From assembly GCA_963814985.1 (NCBI GenBank), contig CAWFFV010000027.1, positions 62,001-126,000 of the forward strand: a stretch of 64,000 nucleotides of DNA. Reading direction: 5' to 3'. Positions 31,401-45,400 of the stretch are shown here, in pieces. A program made the position numbers and the translations under genes. The notes under the pieces are model-generated. The model was given only the letters and a program-made list of their open reading frames with translations, did no database searches and was not told the origin of the DNA. The DNA is from CAWFFV01 sp963814985. Its GTDB lineage: Bacteria; Chloroflexota; Ktedonobacteria; Ktedonobacterales; Ktedonobacteraceae. Within the stretch, counting starts at the first letter, position 1, and every line of letters starts with the position of its first letter.

Positions 31401-34400
31401 CGACAGGATCGGTATGTGTACCAGTTAAGTCGGGAATGAGCTGATCTAAGAGGGTTGTCTGCGCCTCACTTTTTGACCAGGCAATGTCAATAGATCGACA
31501 GGTCAGGCTCATATTATCTTGAGGGATGACCTTGCATAGACCAAGCGTGGTTGCTTTCTCTGGATGAACGACATCCTGACTGTCAACGTGCTGAGCATGA
31601 TTGGAGAGAGTGAAGATCTGAACTGACCTCGCTGTAGACCTGATTTCCAAGCTCCTGGGCCAGCGCGAGCAGACTATAGAAACCTGTTTCCTGACGAGCC
31701 TGGAAGAGGGTCGGCTCGGTCGGTACTGTATGCTCGTCCGTAACGTTCCAGCAATGGACTACTTTCTGCGGAACCTGCTTAGCAGAAACGAGCGCAGAAA
31801 TCAGACTTTTGTAATCAGCTTGCTCACCAGGACGGACAAGATAATTTGTGTGATCCAGGCGTGTGAATTGCGAGCCAACACGTACATGTACGACACTATG
31901 TCCAGCTTTGAGTAGTCTGGTAGCAATCTGGTCAGCCAGTCCGCATTCATCCATAAAGATCAGCCAGTGCCGTCGCGAATCAAGCGTTTGAGCAGGAGGT
32001 ACGGTAGCTTTTTGCCATGTTGGTTGGTAAAACCAGTCGGCAATATCTGGCTTTTTGCCTGTGTTGGATTGAGCTAGCTGTTGTTGCTGTACTCTCTCCT
32101 CAGCAAGAGAGGGAACCCAGTAGCGCCGACGTTCGAAGGGGTATGTCGGTAAGGGTATCCGCTGACGGCTCTCATTGTGATAGAGAAGCGACCAGTCTAT
32201 GGTCACTCCTGCCAACCAGAGTTTGCCCAGCGTGCCTAACAGGGCTGCTGTACCCTGCGTCTGCTCACCGTCAACAGTCAGAGCTGGTGCGGTAAGAGCC
32301 ATATATTCAAGAGAATCGATACTATACTCATTAATACATGCCGTAAGCAATTGCCCGGTGCCGATCTCAAGCAAGATATGTTCAGTCTCCTGTAAGAGCA
32401 CCGAGAGACTGTCTGGAGTGTGAGCAAAGTGGTTGCCGCTACGTGCCCAATAGAGTGGGTCGGTGGCCTGTTCATTCGTCATCCAGGTACCGGTCTCACC
32501 CGATAGTAAAGGAATCTGGGGAGTGGAGAGTTGAAAGCGTTGGGTGATTGCGTGTCTGGCCTCAAGAGAGTCAGATTGATGGGCAACGATCTTCAAGGCA
32601 TCCTCCAGCGAGAGAACACCAGAGAGGCAGGCGGTGACAAATTCTCCGACCCCTTCGCCTAATAAGGCCTGCGGAGGAAGCCCACATTGAATAAGGATCT
32701 GGGCCAGGGCATATTCTATGACGAATAGTGCAATCTGGATGAGCACTGGCGAGAACTGTATTTGCTTATATGTTTGGGAATCTGCATCTGGTGAGAGATG
32801 CAATATCTGGCGAAAGTCAGCACAAAGCTGAGGTTGCAGCAGGGCGCAACAGTTCTCCATCGTTTCGTGAAACGAGACATGCCGTGTGTAGAGCTCTCGT
32901 GTCTGTAGTAGAAGTTGCTCATCGAGGACTTCGCTTCCAGGAAAGAGGAAGCCAGAGCTGCGATCCCGACGATCTACAGATGCTTTGAGCAGGGGTTCAG
33001 GTACATCGCCAAGCAGAGTGGCTATAGCTGGCTCCCTCTTCTGACAGAGAAGCAGGCTACGATAGCGAAATGCGCTCCGTCCCACCTGGAGTGTATAGGC
33101 CACATCCTCAAGTGGAGACTCAGTATGTTGAGAGAGATAATCAGCCAGGTTCAACTCCATGTGTTCCAGGCTTGTTTCTGTCTTGGCCGAGAGCAGTAAC
33201 AGGTGCCAGTTCCCTGAGTCAGCAGTGCGCTGTGGCTCGGGAGCCTCCTCCAGGATCATATGGACATTGGTGCCACCCAGACCAAACGAGCTGACACCAG
33301 CACGGCGGGGACCATTCTCGCAGAGCCAGGGGCGCAAGGCAGTGTTGACATAGAAGGCACTATTAGAGAGATCGTTTTCTGCGCTACTCTGCTGGTAGTT
33401 GAGACTAGGGGGCAACTGCTTATGATAGAGAGCCAGAGCGGTCTTGATCATGCCGGCCACACCAGCCACACGATCCAGGTGCCCTACATTGGGTTTGACA
33501 GAACCAATGGCACAGAATTGCTTTTTGTCGGTCTGAGCTTCGAAAGCTTTCCGCATAGCTGCCAGCTCTACCGCATCACCCAGTCTGGTACCCGTACCAT
33601 GAGTTTCGATATAGCTAATGCTCTCAGCAGGGACATCGGCATAGCTGAGTGCACCGAGAATAACGCTGGCCTGTCCATCAACGCCAGGGGCAGTATAACT
33701 GACACGCAGATTGCCATCATTGTTGATTGTCGAGCCGCGAATAAGAGCATAAATGGTATCGCCATCTTGCAAAGCGTCGTTGAAACGTTTGAGGGTCACC
33801 ACACCAACAGCACTACCCATCACGCTGCCCTGTGCTTTGGCGTCAAAAGTGCGGCACTCGCCATCAGGGGAGAGGATATTGCCTTCTTCATAGAGATAAC
33901 CATGACTATGGGGAATTTGCAGTGAGACACCACCGGCCAACGCCACATCGCTCTCGTAGTTGAGCAGACTCTGGCAAGCCATGTGCACAGCAACCAGCGA
34001 AGTGGAGCAGAAGGTCTGTACTGCTACAGCGGGTCCCTTAAGATTGAGCTTATAAGAGACCGTCGAAGAGAGTGAGTCACGATCATTACCAGCTATCGAT
34101 TTGCAACTGACCCAACGTCTCCAGTAAATCCGGATGGGGATGGAGATTATGCTGTAAGTAGGAACTAAATGCAGAGCCAGCAAAGACACCAATGAGACCA
34201 CGATAGGTAGAGGGATCATAGCCAGCATGTTCGAGCGCTTGCCAGGCACATTCCAGGAAGAGACGGTGTTGCGGGTCCATCATCGTAGCTTCGCGTGGCG
34301 TGTAGCCAAAGAAGGCGGCGTCAAACTGATCGATCTCAGTCAGCGGTGCGCCAGCCTTAACGTAGTTCGGCAGTGAGAGCAGGGCCGGCTCCACGCCAGC

Positions 34401-34562
34401 GGCCAGCAGTTCTTCATCAGAGAAGAAACGGATAGATTTGACGCCGTCAGCGATATTCTGCCAGAATGCCTCGGTGTCAGATGCACCTGGGAAACGTCCC
34501 GACATACCAACGAGCGCAAGCGCCGAGTCATACGAGCTATCATAATCCTGTATATATGACAT
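25465..34562 (-). CDS. PKS D: KS-AT(vestigial)-KR-ACP-KS-AT-KR-ACP (two frameshifts)
   Basis: A bimodular type I polyketide synthase of about 3030 residues. Module 1 has an intact KS (VQTFCSTSLVAVH, THGTGT, NVGHLD) and a vestigial AT: the GxSxG site reads GEGVG (Gly codon 32651-32653) and the subdomain with HAFH is absent. Its KR (TGGFGGIG, GYAAANAF) and ACP (GGNSLNGLQ) look functional. Module 2 has KS, an intact AT (GYSLG, HAFH, hence malonyl-type), KR (TGGLGGVG, AYAAANTF) and ACP (GGHSLIGTQ). The acidic tail EEVEQLDDEEAERL differs from the other PKS tails and should meet NRPS E. Frameshifts lie near 34100 (repair gives QLQSIAGNDRDS) and 31621 (EVSQIFTLSNHA). A longer start at 34580 is possible, but 34562 gives exactly the same 19-residue lead to the KS as in PKS B and C and has GAGGGG upstream. 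Confidence 0.92.
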
Positions 34563-34632
34563 ATCCCTTATACCCCTCATCTGCTATTTTTATGTTTTTC
34601 GCATTCAGTGCATGCCCTGCACCTGCGGGTAA

Positions 34633-37600
34633 CTACCGTGTTACCCTGCCTGCCTCACGGATACGCTGCTTAAGTCCCGCTCGACGTTTTTCGCTGCGTC
34701 CCTGCCACTCATCGACAGACATTTCTGTCTTACCCTTCTCGATAAAGCGAGCCAGGGTACTTACAGTGGGAGCCTCGTAAATCACATGGGAGGCAAGAGT
34801 CTTCATACTAAGTTTTTTCTTTAAACGTCCCACCAGATCCATGCCGAGCAGAGAGTTTCCTCCTAGCTCAAAGAAGTTGTCGTCAATGCCAACTGGTGTA
34901 ATGCCCAGTAGTTCCTCCCAGATTGCTGTAATCTGCCGTTCCAGGTCGCTATTGGGGGCCGTATAGGCACTGGCCAGAGACGGACGCGGATGAGTCTCGC
35001 GATTTTGGCGGCTCTGCTGTGTCTGTTGTAGGACTGCCGCCGCAGTAAATGATTTACTCTGTTCAGCGACAATTTGAAAATTCTGAGTAGAGACAACAAC
35101 ATGCGGCAGATTAGCAGAGAGAATGCGCACAAATGCATCCGTACCCTCAGTAAATGAGATGCCGAATGTATTGCGATGAGCGCGAAAGTACTCTTGAGCC
35201 TCAATGTTGTAGCCAGCCAGGCCATTTTCCCAGGCATTCCATTGCCATTCTCCCCAGTCGATAGCAATTGTGCGTCCGTGGGTATGCGCAAAGCGGCGAG
35301 CATAAGCATCTAAGTAGGCATTCGCGGCACAATAATCGACCTGTCCTGGTCCGCCACCCGTGATGGATGTCATTGAAGAGAAGAGTACCAGGAAGTCGAG
35401 CGCTTGATCACGTAGCACGCGCTCCAGCGCGCGCGTGCCTTGAATCTTTGAGCTAATAACCTGCGCGGTCTGTTCAGCCGTCTTGAGTTGGATCAGGCCA
35501 ATACCGGGAACACCAGCAGCGTGCAAGACACCATGGAGCGCTCCGAAGGTTGTAAGCGTTTGCTCCACTACGGAGCGCATCTGGGCTTCGTCGGAGACAT
35601 CTGCTTTGACAACAAGTACCTCAGATCCCAGTTCTTCTAGTTGTAGGACCTGACGAATAGTACGACCTATGCCTGTTACTTCGCCCTGACTGGTAAGGAT
35701 ATCGGGCCATTCCTGACGAGGTGGGAGACCATTGCGCCCAATCAGGACCAGCTTGGCTTTAACCTGCTGTGCCAGATAGTTCGCCATAGCAAGTGCAATA
35801 CCACCCAGCCCACCAGTGATGAGATAGACTCCCTGCTGACGCAGACGACTTGACTGCGGCTCTGGTATTTGCAGAGGAGCCGGCTCAAAGTGCTGAACCC
35901 AGCGTCTATTGCTTCGTAATGCAACTACTTCATTGGCCTCGCCTAGCGTCAGTTCTTCTAAGAGCTGGTGAACGAGTGTCTCTTCCTGACGGCTGCCTGG
36001 AGTAGGGAGGGCCACATCGATGCTACGACAGCTTAGATTGGCATATTCCTGAGGGATGACACGACAGGGGCCAATCACCGTAGCTTTTTCAGGCTGTATC
36101 AGGTCATCTCCCAGTACCTCCTGGGCCTCATTAGAGATGATCGAGATCTCGCACTGCTCAACTTCCTGATCCCCTAGCGCCTGGGCAAGTGCGATCAGGC
36201 TATAGAAGCCATGTTGAAGGGTATTATCTAGCTCTGCCTGCTTGTCAGGAGGTGTAACGCTCCAAAGATGGACAATTCTGGCAGGCGTTTTATCTTTCTC
36301 TGCCAGTTCTGCGAACAACTCATCATAATCCGCACGCAGGGAGGGACGAACAGTATAGGTATCCTCTGGCAATCTGGTGAAACCTGTACCGGGTTTAACT
36401 GTGATAACATGTTGCCCATGACTGGCGAGCTGACTCTTCAGTTGTAAGCCAGGGCCATCGCCATCGACAAAGATCAACCAGGAGTGCGATATCGCCAGAG
36501 GATTGGTATTTTTATTGGCTGTGAGCGGAAGCCCCTGTTTCCAGGTGGGCACAGAGAACCAATTTGTCAAATCTGGAGTACGTGCAAGCTCATCTAAGGG
36601 GCTGCTGAACTCAGTAGACTTGTCGGAGACACTGGCAATCGCCTGCTGCTTTTTGGGTGGATCAACCCAATAGCTTTGTCGCTCAAATGGATACGTTGGT
36701 AGGGGAACGCGCAAGCGTTGTTCGTGTGTATAGAAACCACTCCAATCAAGGGTAACGCCAGCTAACCAGAGTGCCCCAATCGTATTTAATAAAAAGGCCT
36801 GCTCAGAACCGTGTTCGTAGGATGAAGGAATGGTCGGCAGTACAAGCGAGTTTCGCTCACGTTTACAGGCAGGATGTTGCTTGACGAACGAGCAGAGAGA
36901 TTGACCAGGGCCAACCTCTAGCAGCAAAAGTTCTGGCTTTTGAAGCAGTTGCTCTACACCATCGGCGAAGCGAACTGTCTGGCACATGTGTTGCGCCCAA
37001 TAAGTAGGATCAGTAGCCTGTTCGTCTGTGATCCAGGTGCCTGTCACATTGGAGAGATAAGGAATCTGGGGAGGATTCAATGTAACGCGGCGTACAAATT
37101 GGTCAGAGACTCACGCAGTGGGTCCAGCATGTTTGAGTGGAAAGCATGCGTCGTCTCAACCTGACGATAGACAATTTCCTGCTGATCCAGACGTCTCTGC
37201 AAGTTCTGGATTGCCTGGGGAGGGCCAGCCAGTACGCAGGTGCTGGGAGCATTTATCGTCGCCAGACTAATCTGATCACTTAAGAAAGGCTGTATTTCAC
37301 GCTCAGAGAGGGCTATCGCTAACATGACACCTGCGGGTTGCTCCTGAAATCAACTGTGCTCGTTTGGCTACTAGCAGCAGGGCATCTTCAAACGAAAGCA
37401 CACCGGAGAGGCAGGCCGCTACATATTCACCTACACTATAGCCGAGCATGGCCTGTGGACGTATGCCCCAACTCATGAGTAACTGAGAGAGGGCATACTC
37501 GATAATAAAGACAGCGGGTTGTGCCAGTGAGGTCTGTTTCAAGTGCCCCGCACCGGCACCAGATGTGCGTCCATTGCGACCGACCATGGCACGCAGGTCC

Positions 37601-39408
37601 GGTACAGCGCTAACACGGCCGTTACCCTGCTCGCGAGCTGTTTCGGGCGGGAAAATAACTTCTTTGAGAGAGATGCCCAATACTTGTTTGAGATAGTCAC
37701 AACAGCGATCAATAGTCTCGCGGAAGATAGCTTCCTGACGGTAAAGTTCCTGTGTCACGCCAACATACTGTTCACCCAGACCGGGGAAGAGAAAGGCAAC
37801 AGGACGATCGCGAAATGCCTCACTGGCGGTCCGCACACGGTTATTAGAAGAGGAGGAGCGCAGAAGTGTGAGGGCCTCAGTGCGATCTCGGCAGACGAGC
37901 ATACGGCGATGGTTAAAGATATTTCGACCACTTTGTAGCGTGTAAGCTACATCCTCCAGGGCCAGTTCTGGATGCTTTTGGAGATGTGACAGCAGGTTAG
38001 TCGTAGCTTGTTGCAAGGCTGTCTCGGTCTTGGCTGAAAGCAGCAGCAGTTGCCAGGGACGTGAGGGACTCCCAGGAACTAGCTCAGGGGCCTCTTCTAG
38101 AATGACATGCGCGTTTGTGCCTCCCAGACCAAAGGAACTGACACCAGCGCGGCGCGGTGTATGCTGACGTGGCCAATCTTGCAGGGTTGTATTGACATAG
38201 AAGGGACTATTTTGTAGATCGATATCGTCACTTGCCTGCTCAAAGTTGAGACTGGGCGGCAATTGCTTATGGGAAAGGGCAAGGGCCGTTTTAATCAGGC
38301 CGGTCACACCAGCAGCACGATCAAGGTGACCAACATTGGGTTTGACCGAACCGATAGCACAGAACTGTTTCGTTGAGGTCCGATCCTCAAATGCTTTCAT
38401 CATTGCAGCTAACTCTACCGCATCGCCCATCTCCGTCGCTGTGCCGTGTGCTTCAATATAATTGATACTATCGATATCGACACCAGCGTTACCGATAGCC
38501 TCCGCGATCACCTCAGTTTGGCCGTCTAATCCAGGAGCGGTAATACTGACCCGATGACTTCCATCGTTATTGACCGCCGAGCCGCGAATAACCGCATAAA
38601 TATGATCGCCGCTTTTGAGGGCATCTTCGAGGCGTTTGAAGAGCACGACGCCGACACCGTGACCCATCACGCTACCTTGCGCTTTAGCATCAAAGGTACG
38701 GCACTCTCCATCAGGCGAAACGATGCCACCCTCCTCATAAAAATAGCCACCCGTATGTGGTACGCTGATCGCGACACCACCAGCCATCGCCATATCACAC
38801 TCGTAATTCAACAGGCTCTGGCAGGCCATGTGGACAGCCACCAGCGAGGTCGAGCAGAAGGTCTGCACAACAACGCAGGGACCCTTGAGATTCAGTTTGT
38901 AAGCAACGGTGGAGGTCAGGGCATCGCGCTCGTTGCCCACAGAGGCCTGGACCACACCGACAGTCTCTAGAAATGTCGGATCGGCATAGAGATTATTTAC
39001 CAGATAAGAACAGAAGCTGGAACCAGCGTAGAGAGCGATTAAGCCATGATCAGACTCAGTATTGTAACCCGCGCCTTCCAGGGTCTCCCAGGCACACTCC
39101 AGGAAGAGGCGGTGTTGCGGGTCCATTAGTTCTGCTTCACGTGGTGTATAGCCAAAGAAGGAGGCATCGAACTGATCGATATGTTCCAGCAATGAACCCG
39201 CTTTAACAAAGTTCGGCTGGTTAAGTTGGACGGGATCTATGCCTGCCGCTAGCAGTTCTTCATCGGAAAAGATCTGGATGGATTTGACGCCAGCGGCAAT
39301 ATTCTGCCAGAACGCTTCGACATTCTGTGCGCCGGGGAAGCGCCCCGACATGCCAATCAGGGCAAGTGCTCCATCATATTCACTATCGGGCGACTGCAAG
39401 CTTGTCAT
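34633..39408 (-). CDS. PKS C: KS-AT-KR-ACP (two frameshifts)
   Basis: A one-module polyketide synthase of about 1590 residues. The KS has VQTFCSTSLVAVH, EAHGTAT and NVGHLD. The AT has GYSVG and, after the frameshifts, HAFH, the malonyl-type motif. The KR has TGGLGGIA and the Ser/Tyr/Asn set in SSMTSITGGGPGQ and DYCAANAY. The ACP has GGNSLLGMD. There is no DH, ER or methyltransferase, so a beta-hydroxyl is left. An extra base in AAA 37347-37349 is repaired to AQLIQEQPAGVMLAIA; a missing base near 37106 restores DQFVRRVTLNPPQ. The C-terminal basic tail (EKRRAGLKQRIREAGR) matches those of PKS A and B and probably docks onto PKS D. The start lies 9 bases after PKS B. Confidence 0.92.
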
Positions 39409-39417
39409 ATATCCTCG

Positions 39418-42400
39418 CTATCTTGTTCTTTTGGTTTCACGCACACGCTGCTTCAAGCTACCTCTACGTTTCTCACCACGCTCAAAGCGACCCTTGACTG
39501 CCTCGTTGGATTTACCTTTCTCAATATATTGAGCCATGTCACTGACCGAAGGAGCTTCGTAGAGAACATGTGAGGCCAGAGTTTCCAGGTTGAAGCTTCG
39601 GCGTAAACGAGCAATCAGGTCGATACCATTCAGAGAATTACCACCAAGTTCAAAGAAGTTATCGTTAATGCCAATTGGAGAGATGCCGAGCAACTCTTCC
39701 CAGATGGCCACGATCTTCTGCTCCGCCTCATTTCTAGGTGGAACATATGATCCAACCAGATCAGGACGTGGATGAATCGTCCTGGACTGTTGCTGAAGAA
39801 TGGTGCTGGCCGTAAAGTTTTTACTCTGTTCGGCAATGATACGGAAATCCTGGGTCGATACAACCATATGTGGCATCTCAGCGGAGAGTGCTCGCAAAAG
39901 AGCTTCGGTTCCCTCTTCAAAAGCGATGCCGAACTTCTGGCGATTTTCACGCAGAAGAGTCTGTACCTCGGAATCATAACCAGCCAGACCTGCTTCCCAG
40001 GCGTTCCACTGCCACTCGCCCCAGTCGAGAGCGATGGTTGGCCACTCCCCACCTATACGGCTATGAGCATAGGCATCCAGGAAGGCATTGGCCGCACAAT
40101 AATCGATCTGTCCTGGGCCACCTCCAGTTGTAGAAGTGATGGAGGAAAAGAGTACTAGAAAGTCCAGGGGTTGACCCTCTAAAACGCGTTCGAGAACCAG
40201 AGTTCCCTGAACTTTGGGAGCTAGCACCTGTGCGGCCTGTTCAGCTTTCTTGAGTTGGGTCAGACCAACACCGGGTAGGCCCGCTGTATGCAGAACTCCA
40301 TGCAGGGGACCGAAGGTCACCTGAGTCTGCTCGATAACTGCCCGCATCTGGAACTCGTCCGAGATATCAGCTTGCAGGAACAAAACCTGTGCTCCCAGGG
40401 CTTCCAGTTCCTCAACCTTACGGATACGCCGCTCAAGTTCCGGGCTGCTTTGCTCAGAGGCAAGAAGCTCGGACCATTGTTCGCGAGGGGGAAGTCCGTG
40501 ACGCCCAACGAGGACCAACCTGGCCTGTACTTCGCGGGCCAGCCATTCGGCAAAGGCCAGTCCGATGCCGCCAAAGCCACCAGTGATCAGGTAGACGCCA
40601 TTTTGTTGTAGGCGAGCAAGCGGTTGTGTCGGGCTATTGGAGCTATCCAGGCGCATGGCCTCAAAGCCAGGAACCCAGCGACGATTGCTGCGTAGTGCAA
40701 CAACCGCATCACTCGTCTCTGATGTCAGTTCTCCCACCAATTGACGCAGGAGTACATCCTCCTGTCGACCACTGGAGCGAGGCAGGATAACATCAATACT
40801 TCGACAACTCAGGTTGGGATATTCTTGTGGCACAACGCGACATGGACCCATTAGCGTTGCCTTGAGTGGTGAAATCTCCTCGTGTCCCGTGACATTTTGC
40901 ATATCGTTGGAGATGATGATAATCTGGCAGCGCTCAAGATCTGTATCGCCCAGCGCCTGGGCTAAGGCGAAGAGGCTATAGAAGCTCCTGTTCAAAAGAT
41001 TCTCTGATGTTAATTGCTCCTGTGTTACCGTCCACAGATGCACAATTTTGTGTGGCATCTTGCCGCTGGCATGCAGATCTTTCAGCAGGGCAGCGTAGTC
41101 ACTCTGTGCTTCTGGCCGTAGCGAGTATTGGATAGCATAAGGAGTATTCAGCCGGGCAAAACTCTCTCCTGACCGTACGGTGATGACCTCGTCACCTCTG
41201 TGCTGTAGCTGCTCAGCGAGCCGTTGACCAAGACCACAGGTATCGAGAAAGAGTAACCATGTCTGTTGTTGGGTTGGTTCGACGGTGAGAACTGGTAACA
41301 ATGGAGCAGAGTGTTTCCAGCCGGGAATATAGAACCAGTCCGCGAGTGGCTCTCTTTTCAAAGATCCCATGACATCTTTCAGCGATGGAGACGAAGAGGG
41401 TAGACCAAACGTCAGGCCGCTCTCCTTGCGCGGCTCCAACCAGTAACGCTGACGTTCAAACGGATATGTGGGAAGTGCTGTGCGCTGCCGACGTTCCTGG
41501 GTGTAAAAGCCAGTCCAGTTGACTGGAACGCCGCATTGCCAGAGCTTGCCCAGCATCGAAAGAAGGAAAGCTTGCTCGGACTGGTGCTCATGAATGGCGG
41601 GCAGGGTAGAAACCATTAGCGACATGCGCTCACGATTGCAGTCGGGATGCTGTCGGGCAAAGGAAGAGAGCGACTGGCCGGGTCCGATCTCGATCAGGAC
41701 CTGGTCAGTCTCCTGTAACAGATGGCCAATACCGTCAGCGAAACGAACAGTCTGGCACATATGCTCAGCCCAGTAGGCAGGATTCGTAGCTTGTTCTGCT
41801 GTGATCCAGGTACCTGTCACATTCGATATATACGGAATTTTTGGTGGATGTAACGTGAGTGTACTGGCCAGCGCGGTCACCTGCTCGCGGAGCGGTTCCA
41901 GTTGCGCTGAGTGGAAAGCGTGGGTCGTCTCAACGCGCCGGTGAGCAATTTCGTCCCGCTCCAACTGCGCAATGAGAGTCTTGATCGCCTCAACAGGACC
42001 AGCCAGCACAGAGATAGCCGGTCCATTGATGGCTGCCAGGCTGATATGTTCGTTCAAGTAGGGTTTGACTGCTTCTTCTGGTAGCGAGACCGCAACCATG
42101 GCTCCGGCTGGCTGCTCTTGAATCAGTTGGGCGCGGTGTGCCACCAGGGTCAGGGCGTCATCCAGCGAGAGCACACCTGCCAGACAGGCCGCGACATATT
42201 CGCCCAGGCTATAACCGAGCATGGCTTGTGGATTGAGACCCCACTGGATCAACAACTGAGCCAGGGCGTATTCAACAATAAAGAGGATTGGCTGGGCCAG
42301 GGATGTACGTGACAGTTGTTCCTGCTGGGGAGATGCATGGTTGCCATTATGTCCATTTTTATTTGTCTGAGCGTGGCCATTGCGTCCAAGCAGTGCGCGT

Positions 42401-45400
42401 AGATCTGGCTCAGCAGTTTTCTGCTGGCTCTGTCCGTTTCTGGCAGCAGAAGCATTGCCTTCAGCAAATAACACCTCGAGTGCATTAACATTCATAACCC
42501 GTTGCAGAACTGTACAACAACGATCCAGCGTCTCGCGGAAGAACGGTTCCTGCTGGTATAGTTCCTGGGTCATACCAACATAGTGTTCACCAACACCCGC
42601 AAAGAGGAAGGCCACAGGTCGGTCTGTCCTGTTCTCGGTCAGGATTGGTAGAGGTCCAGTGAGCAGGTTTTGGGCTTCCTCTCCGCTGCGACAGAGCAGG
42701 ACACTGCGTCGTTCGAAGCGTCGTCTCCCTACCTGCAAGGTGTAGGCTATATCGGCCAGATTGCCTTCGGGTTCCTGTTGAAGGGCATCTCGTAAACGCT
42801 GCTTGATCTGCTCAAGGGCGGTCTCCGTACGGGCAGAGAGCACAAGCAGTTGCCAGGGGCGCGAGGGACCTGAGGGTTCACGCAGAGGTGCCTCCTCAAC
42901 AATCACATGGGCATTGGTGCCACCCATACCCAGTGAATTGATCCCCGCACGACGAGGTGTGGCGGCGCGGAGCCAGGGTCGCAAATGTGTATTGACGAAA
43001 AATGGACTCCGCTCGAAATCGATCTCTGGATTGGGTGATTGATAATGTAAGCTCGCGGGGATCTGTTCATTGCGTAGAGCCAGGACTGTCTTGATCAGTC
43101 CAGAAACACCTGCTGCACGATCCAGGTGTCCAACGTTGGTTTTGACCGAGCCGATGGCACAATAGTTGACACGGTCGGTCTGGGTTCGATAGGCTTTGGT
43201 CAGAGAAGCCATTTCGATGGGATCGCCCAGTTCGGTAGCAGTGCCATGAGCTTCAACGTAACTGATGCTCTCAGCGGAAACATCTGCGTTAGCTAAGGCT
43301 GCCTGCACCACTGCGGCCTGTCCAACCACGCTCGGCGCGGCATAACTGACCTTGAGTGAGCCATCATTGTTAACGGCAGACCCTTTGATGACTGCCAGAA
43401 TGTTATCACCATCCTCCAAAGCATCCGAAAGTCGTTTGAGCGCGACGACGCCGACACCGTCACCAAACATGCTCCCTTTGGCCTTTGCATCGAAGGTGCG
43501 GCAGTGACCATCGGGAGATTCCATACCTCCGGGCTCATAAAGATGTCCTTGAACAGAGGGTACCTGAATAGATGAGCCACCAGCTAGAGCCAGATCGCAT
43601 TCGCCGTTGAGTAAGCTCTGACTGGCCATGTGAACAGCCACCAGCGAAGTCGAACAGAAGGTTTGCACCGTCAGGCTGGGTCCACGCAGATTGAGTTTAT
43701 AGGAGACTGAAGAGGTTAACGAGTCCTTATCGTTGCCCGCCAGGATCTGGAAGGTATTAGTACCTTCCAGATCCTTGGGATCGGCAGAGAAGAGGTAGGT
43801 ACTGATATTAGTTCCGCCAAAGATACCGATCAAGCCATCGTAGGTCTGACTATCATAGCCAGCTTGCTCTAAGACCTCCCAGGCACATTCAAGGAAGATG
43901 CGATGCTGTGGATCAGTCAGCTCGGCCTCGCGTGGACTATAGCCGAAGAAGGCTGCATCGAAGCCCTGAACCAGTTCTGGCGAGAGAATTGGGCGAGCCG
44001 GCACATAGTTAGGGGCCTGAATAAGAGTCGGATCAATGCCCGCTGCTTCCAGCTCCTCAGGGGTAAAGAAGCTAACACTCTCAACACCTGCCTGAAGGTT
44101 CTGCCAGAACTGTTCGGTAGTGCTGGCACCAGGAAAGCGCCCACTCATACCGATGAGCGCAACTCCCTGATTACCAACTGATCGACGTGCTTTCGTACGT
44201 CGATCAGCAAGGTGGTCGCTGATCTGTACCGTTTCAGGCTCTGGCCGTAGATAGTGAGTCAGTGCACTGATTGTGGGAGCTTCAAAGAGTGCCACTGCGG
44301 GAATAGGTCGACGGAAGGCTTTTTTCAGTTTGCTAATGACCTCCAGAGCGATCAGTGAGTTACCGCCCAGGTCAAAGAAGTTCTCGTAGATGCCCACATC
44401 CTGTACACCCAGCACCTCTTGCCAGATGGTCGTGATGATATGCTCATAGTCACCGCTGACTGGAGGTGGGGCGGCCTGGAGTGTGCTCTGCTCGTTTTGT
44501 TGTAAGCTATCCAGGCGGAGCCATTGCTCTAAACGTGCTTGCAGATCCCCAGTAGAGTTCACCAGGTGTGTCTCTCCGCTAGCGAACACGCGTAACATGG
44601 CATCGATAGCCTCTGCTGGTTGCATAGCAAACGCTGCGATCGTACCTCCGAGGGCACCATGAGCATTTTGCTTAACCTGCCAGGTGTCCCAGTTGACTGT
44701 GAGCCAGGGGGTCGTCGAGTTCTGATTATAGCGTTGAGCAAAGGCGTCCAGAAAGATATTAGAGGCGGTATAGGCCGCAAAACCCAGGCCACCCAGTACA
44801 GCAGAGAGCGAAGAAAAGAGTAAGCAGAAATCCAGCTCGATGCCTGCTACCGCCTGAGCTAGAGCATAGGTACCATAGACTTTAGATTGGAAGTGCACAT
44901 CGCAGGTAGAGCGTTCGAGTTGTTGAACTGCCTGGAAAGCGCTCTCCTCTGTAATACCCGCTGCATGGAAGACTCCATGCAATGCTCCAAAGATAGAGTG
45001 CGTCTCCTGTACAATAGTGTGCAACAGATCGGCATCAGCAACATTGGCCTGATAGACCAGGATCTGTGCACCATGTTCCTCCAACGCCTGTAAACGAGCT
45101 ATCTTGAGGCTGAGCGGATCATCAGCCGGGTGGGTTTGTAGCCATTCAGACCACTGCTGACGAGGAGGCAAACCAGAGCGACCCAGGAGAACCAGACGTG
45201 CCTCAAAGGTGCGAGCCAGATACTCTGCCAGGATGAGGCCAATGCCTCCCAGGCCACCTGTGATCAGGTAAACTCCTTGCTTGCGGAACGGTGACTGCTC
45301 AAGAGGAACCGGGGGAAGCGATCTCGCTTCATGCTGCTGAACCCAGCGTTTGCCCTGCCGGTAAGCTACCACGTTGGCAGTCGGATGCAAACACTTCCGC

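Noticed and set aside
31583..34249. A PKS gene starting at 34249
   Set aside because: The first 50 residues are nonsense and the KS N-terminus lies just upstream in another frame; it is PKS D after a frameshift.
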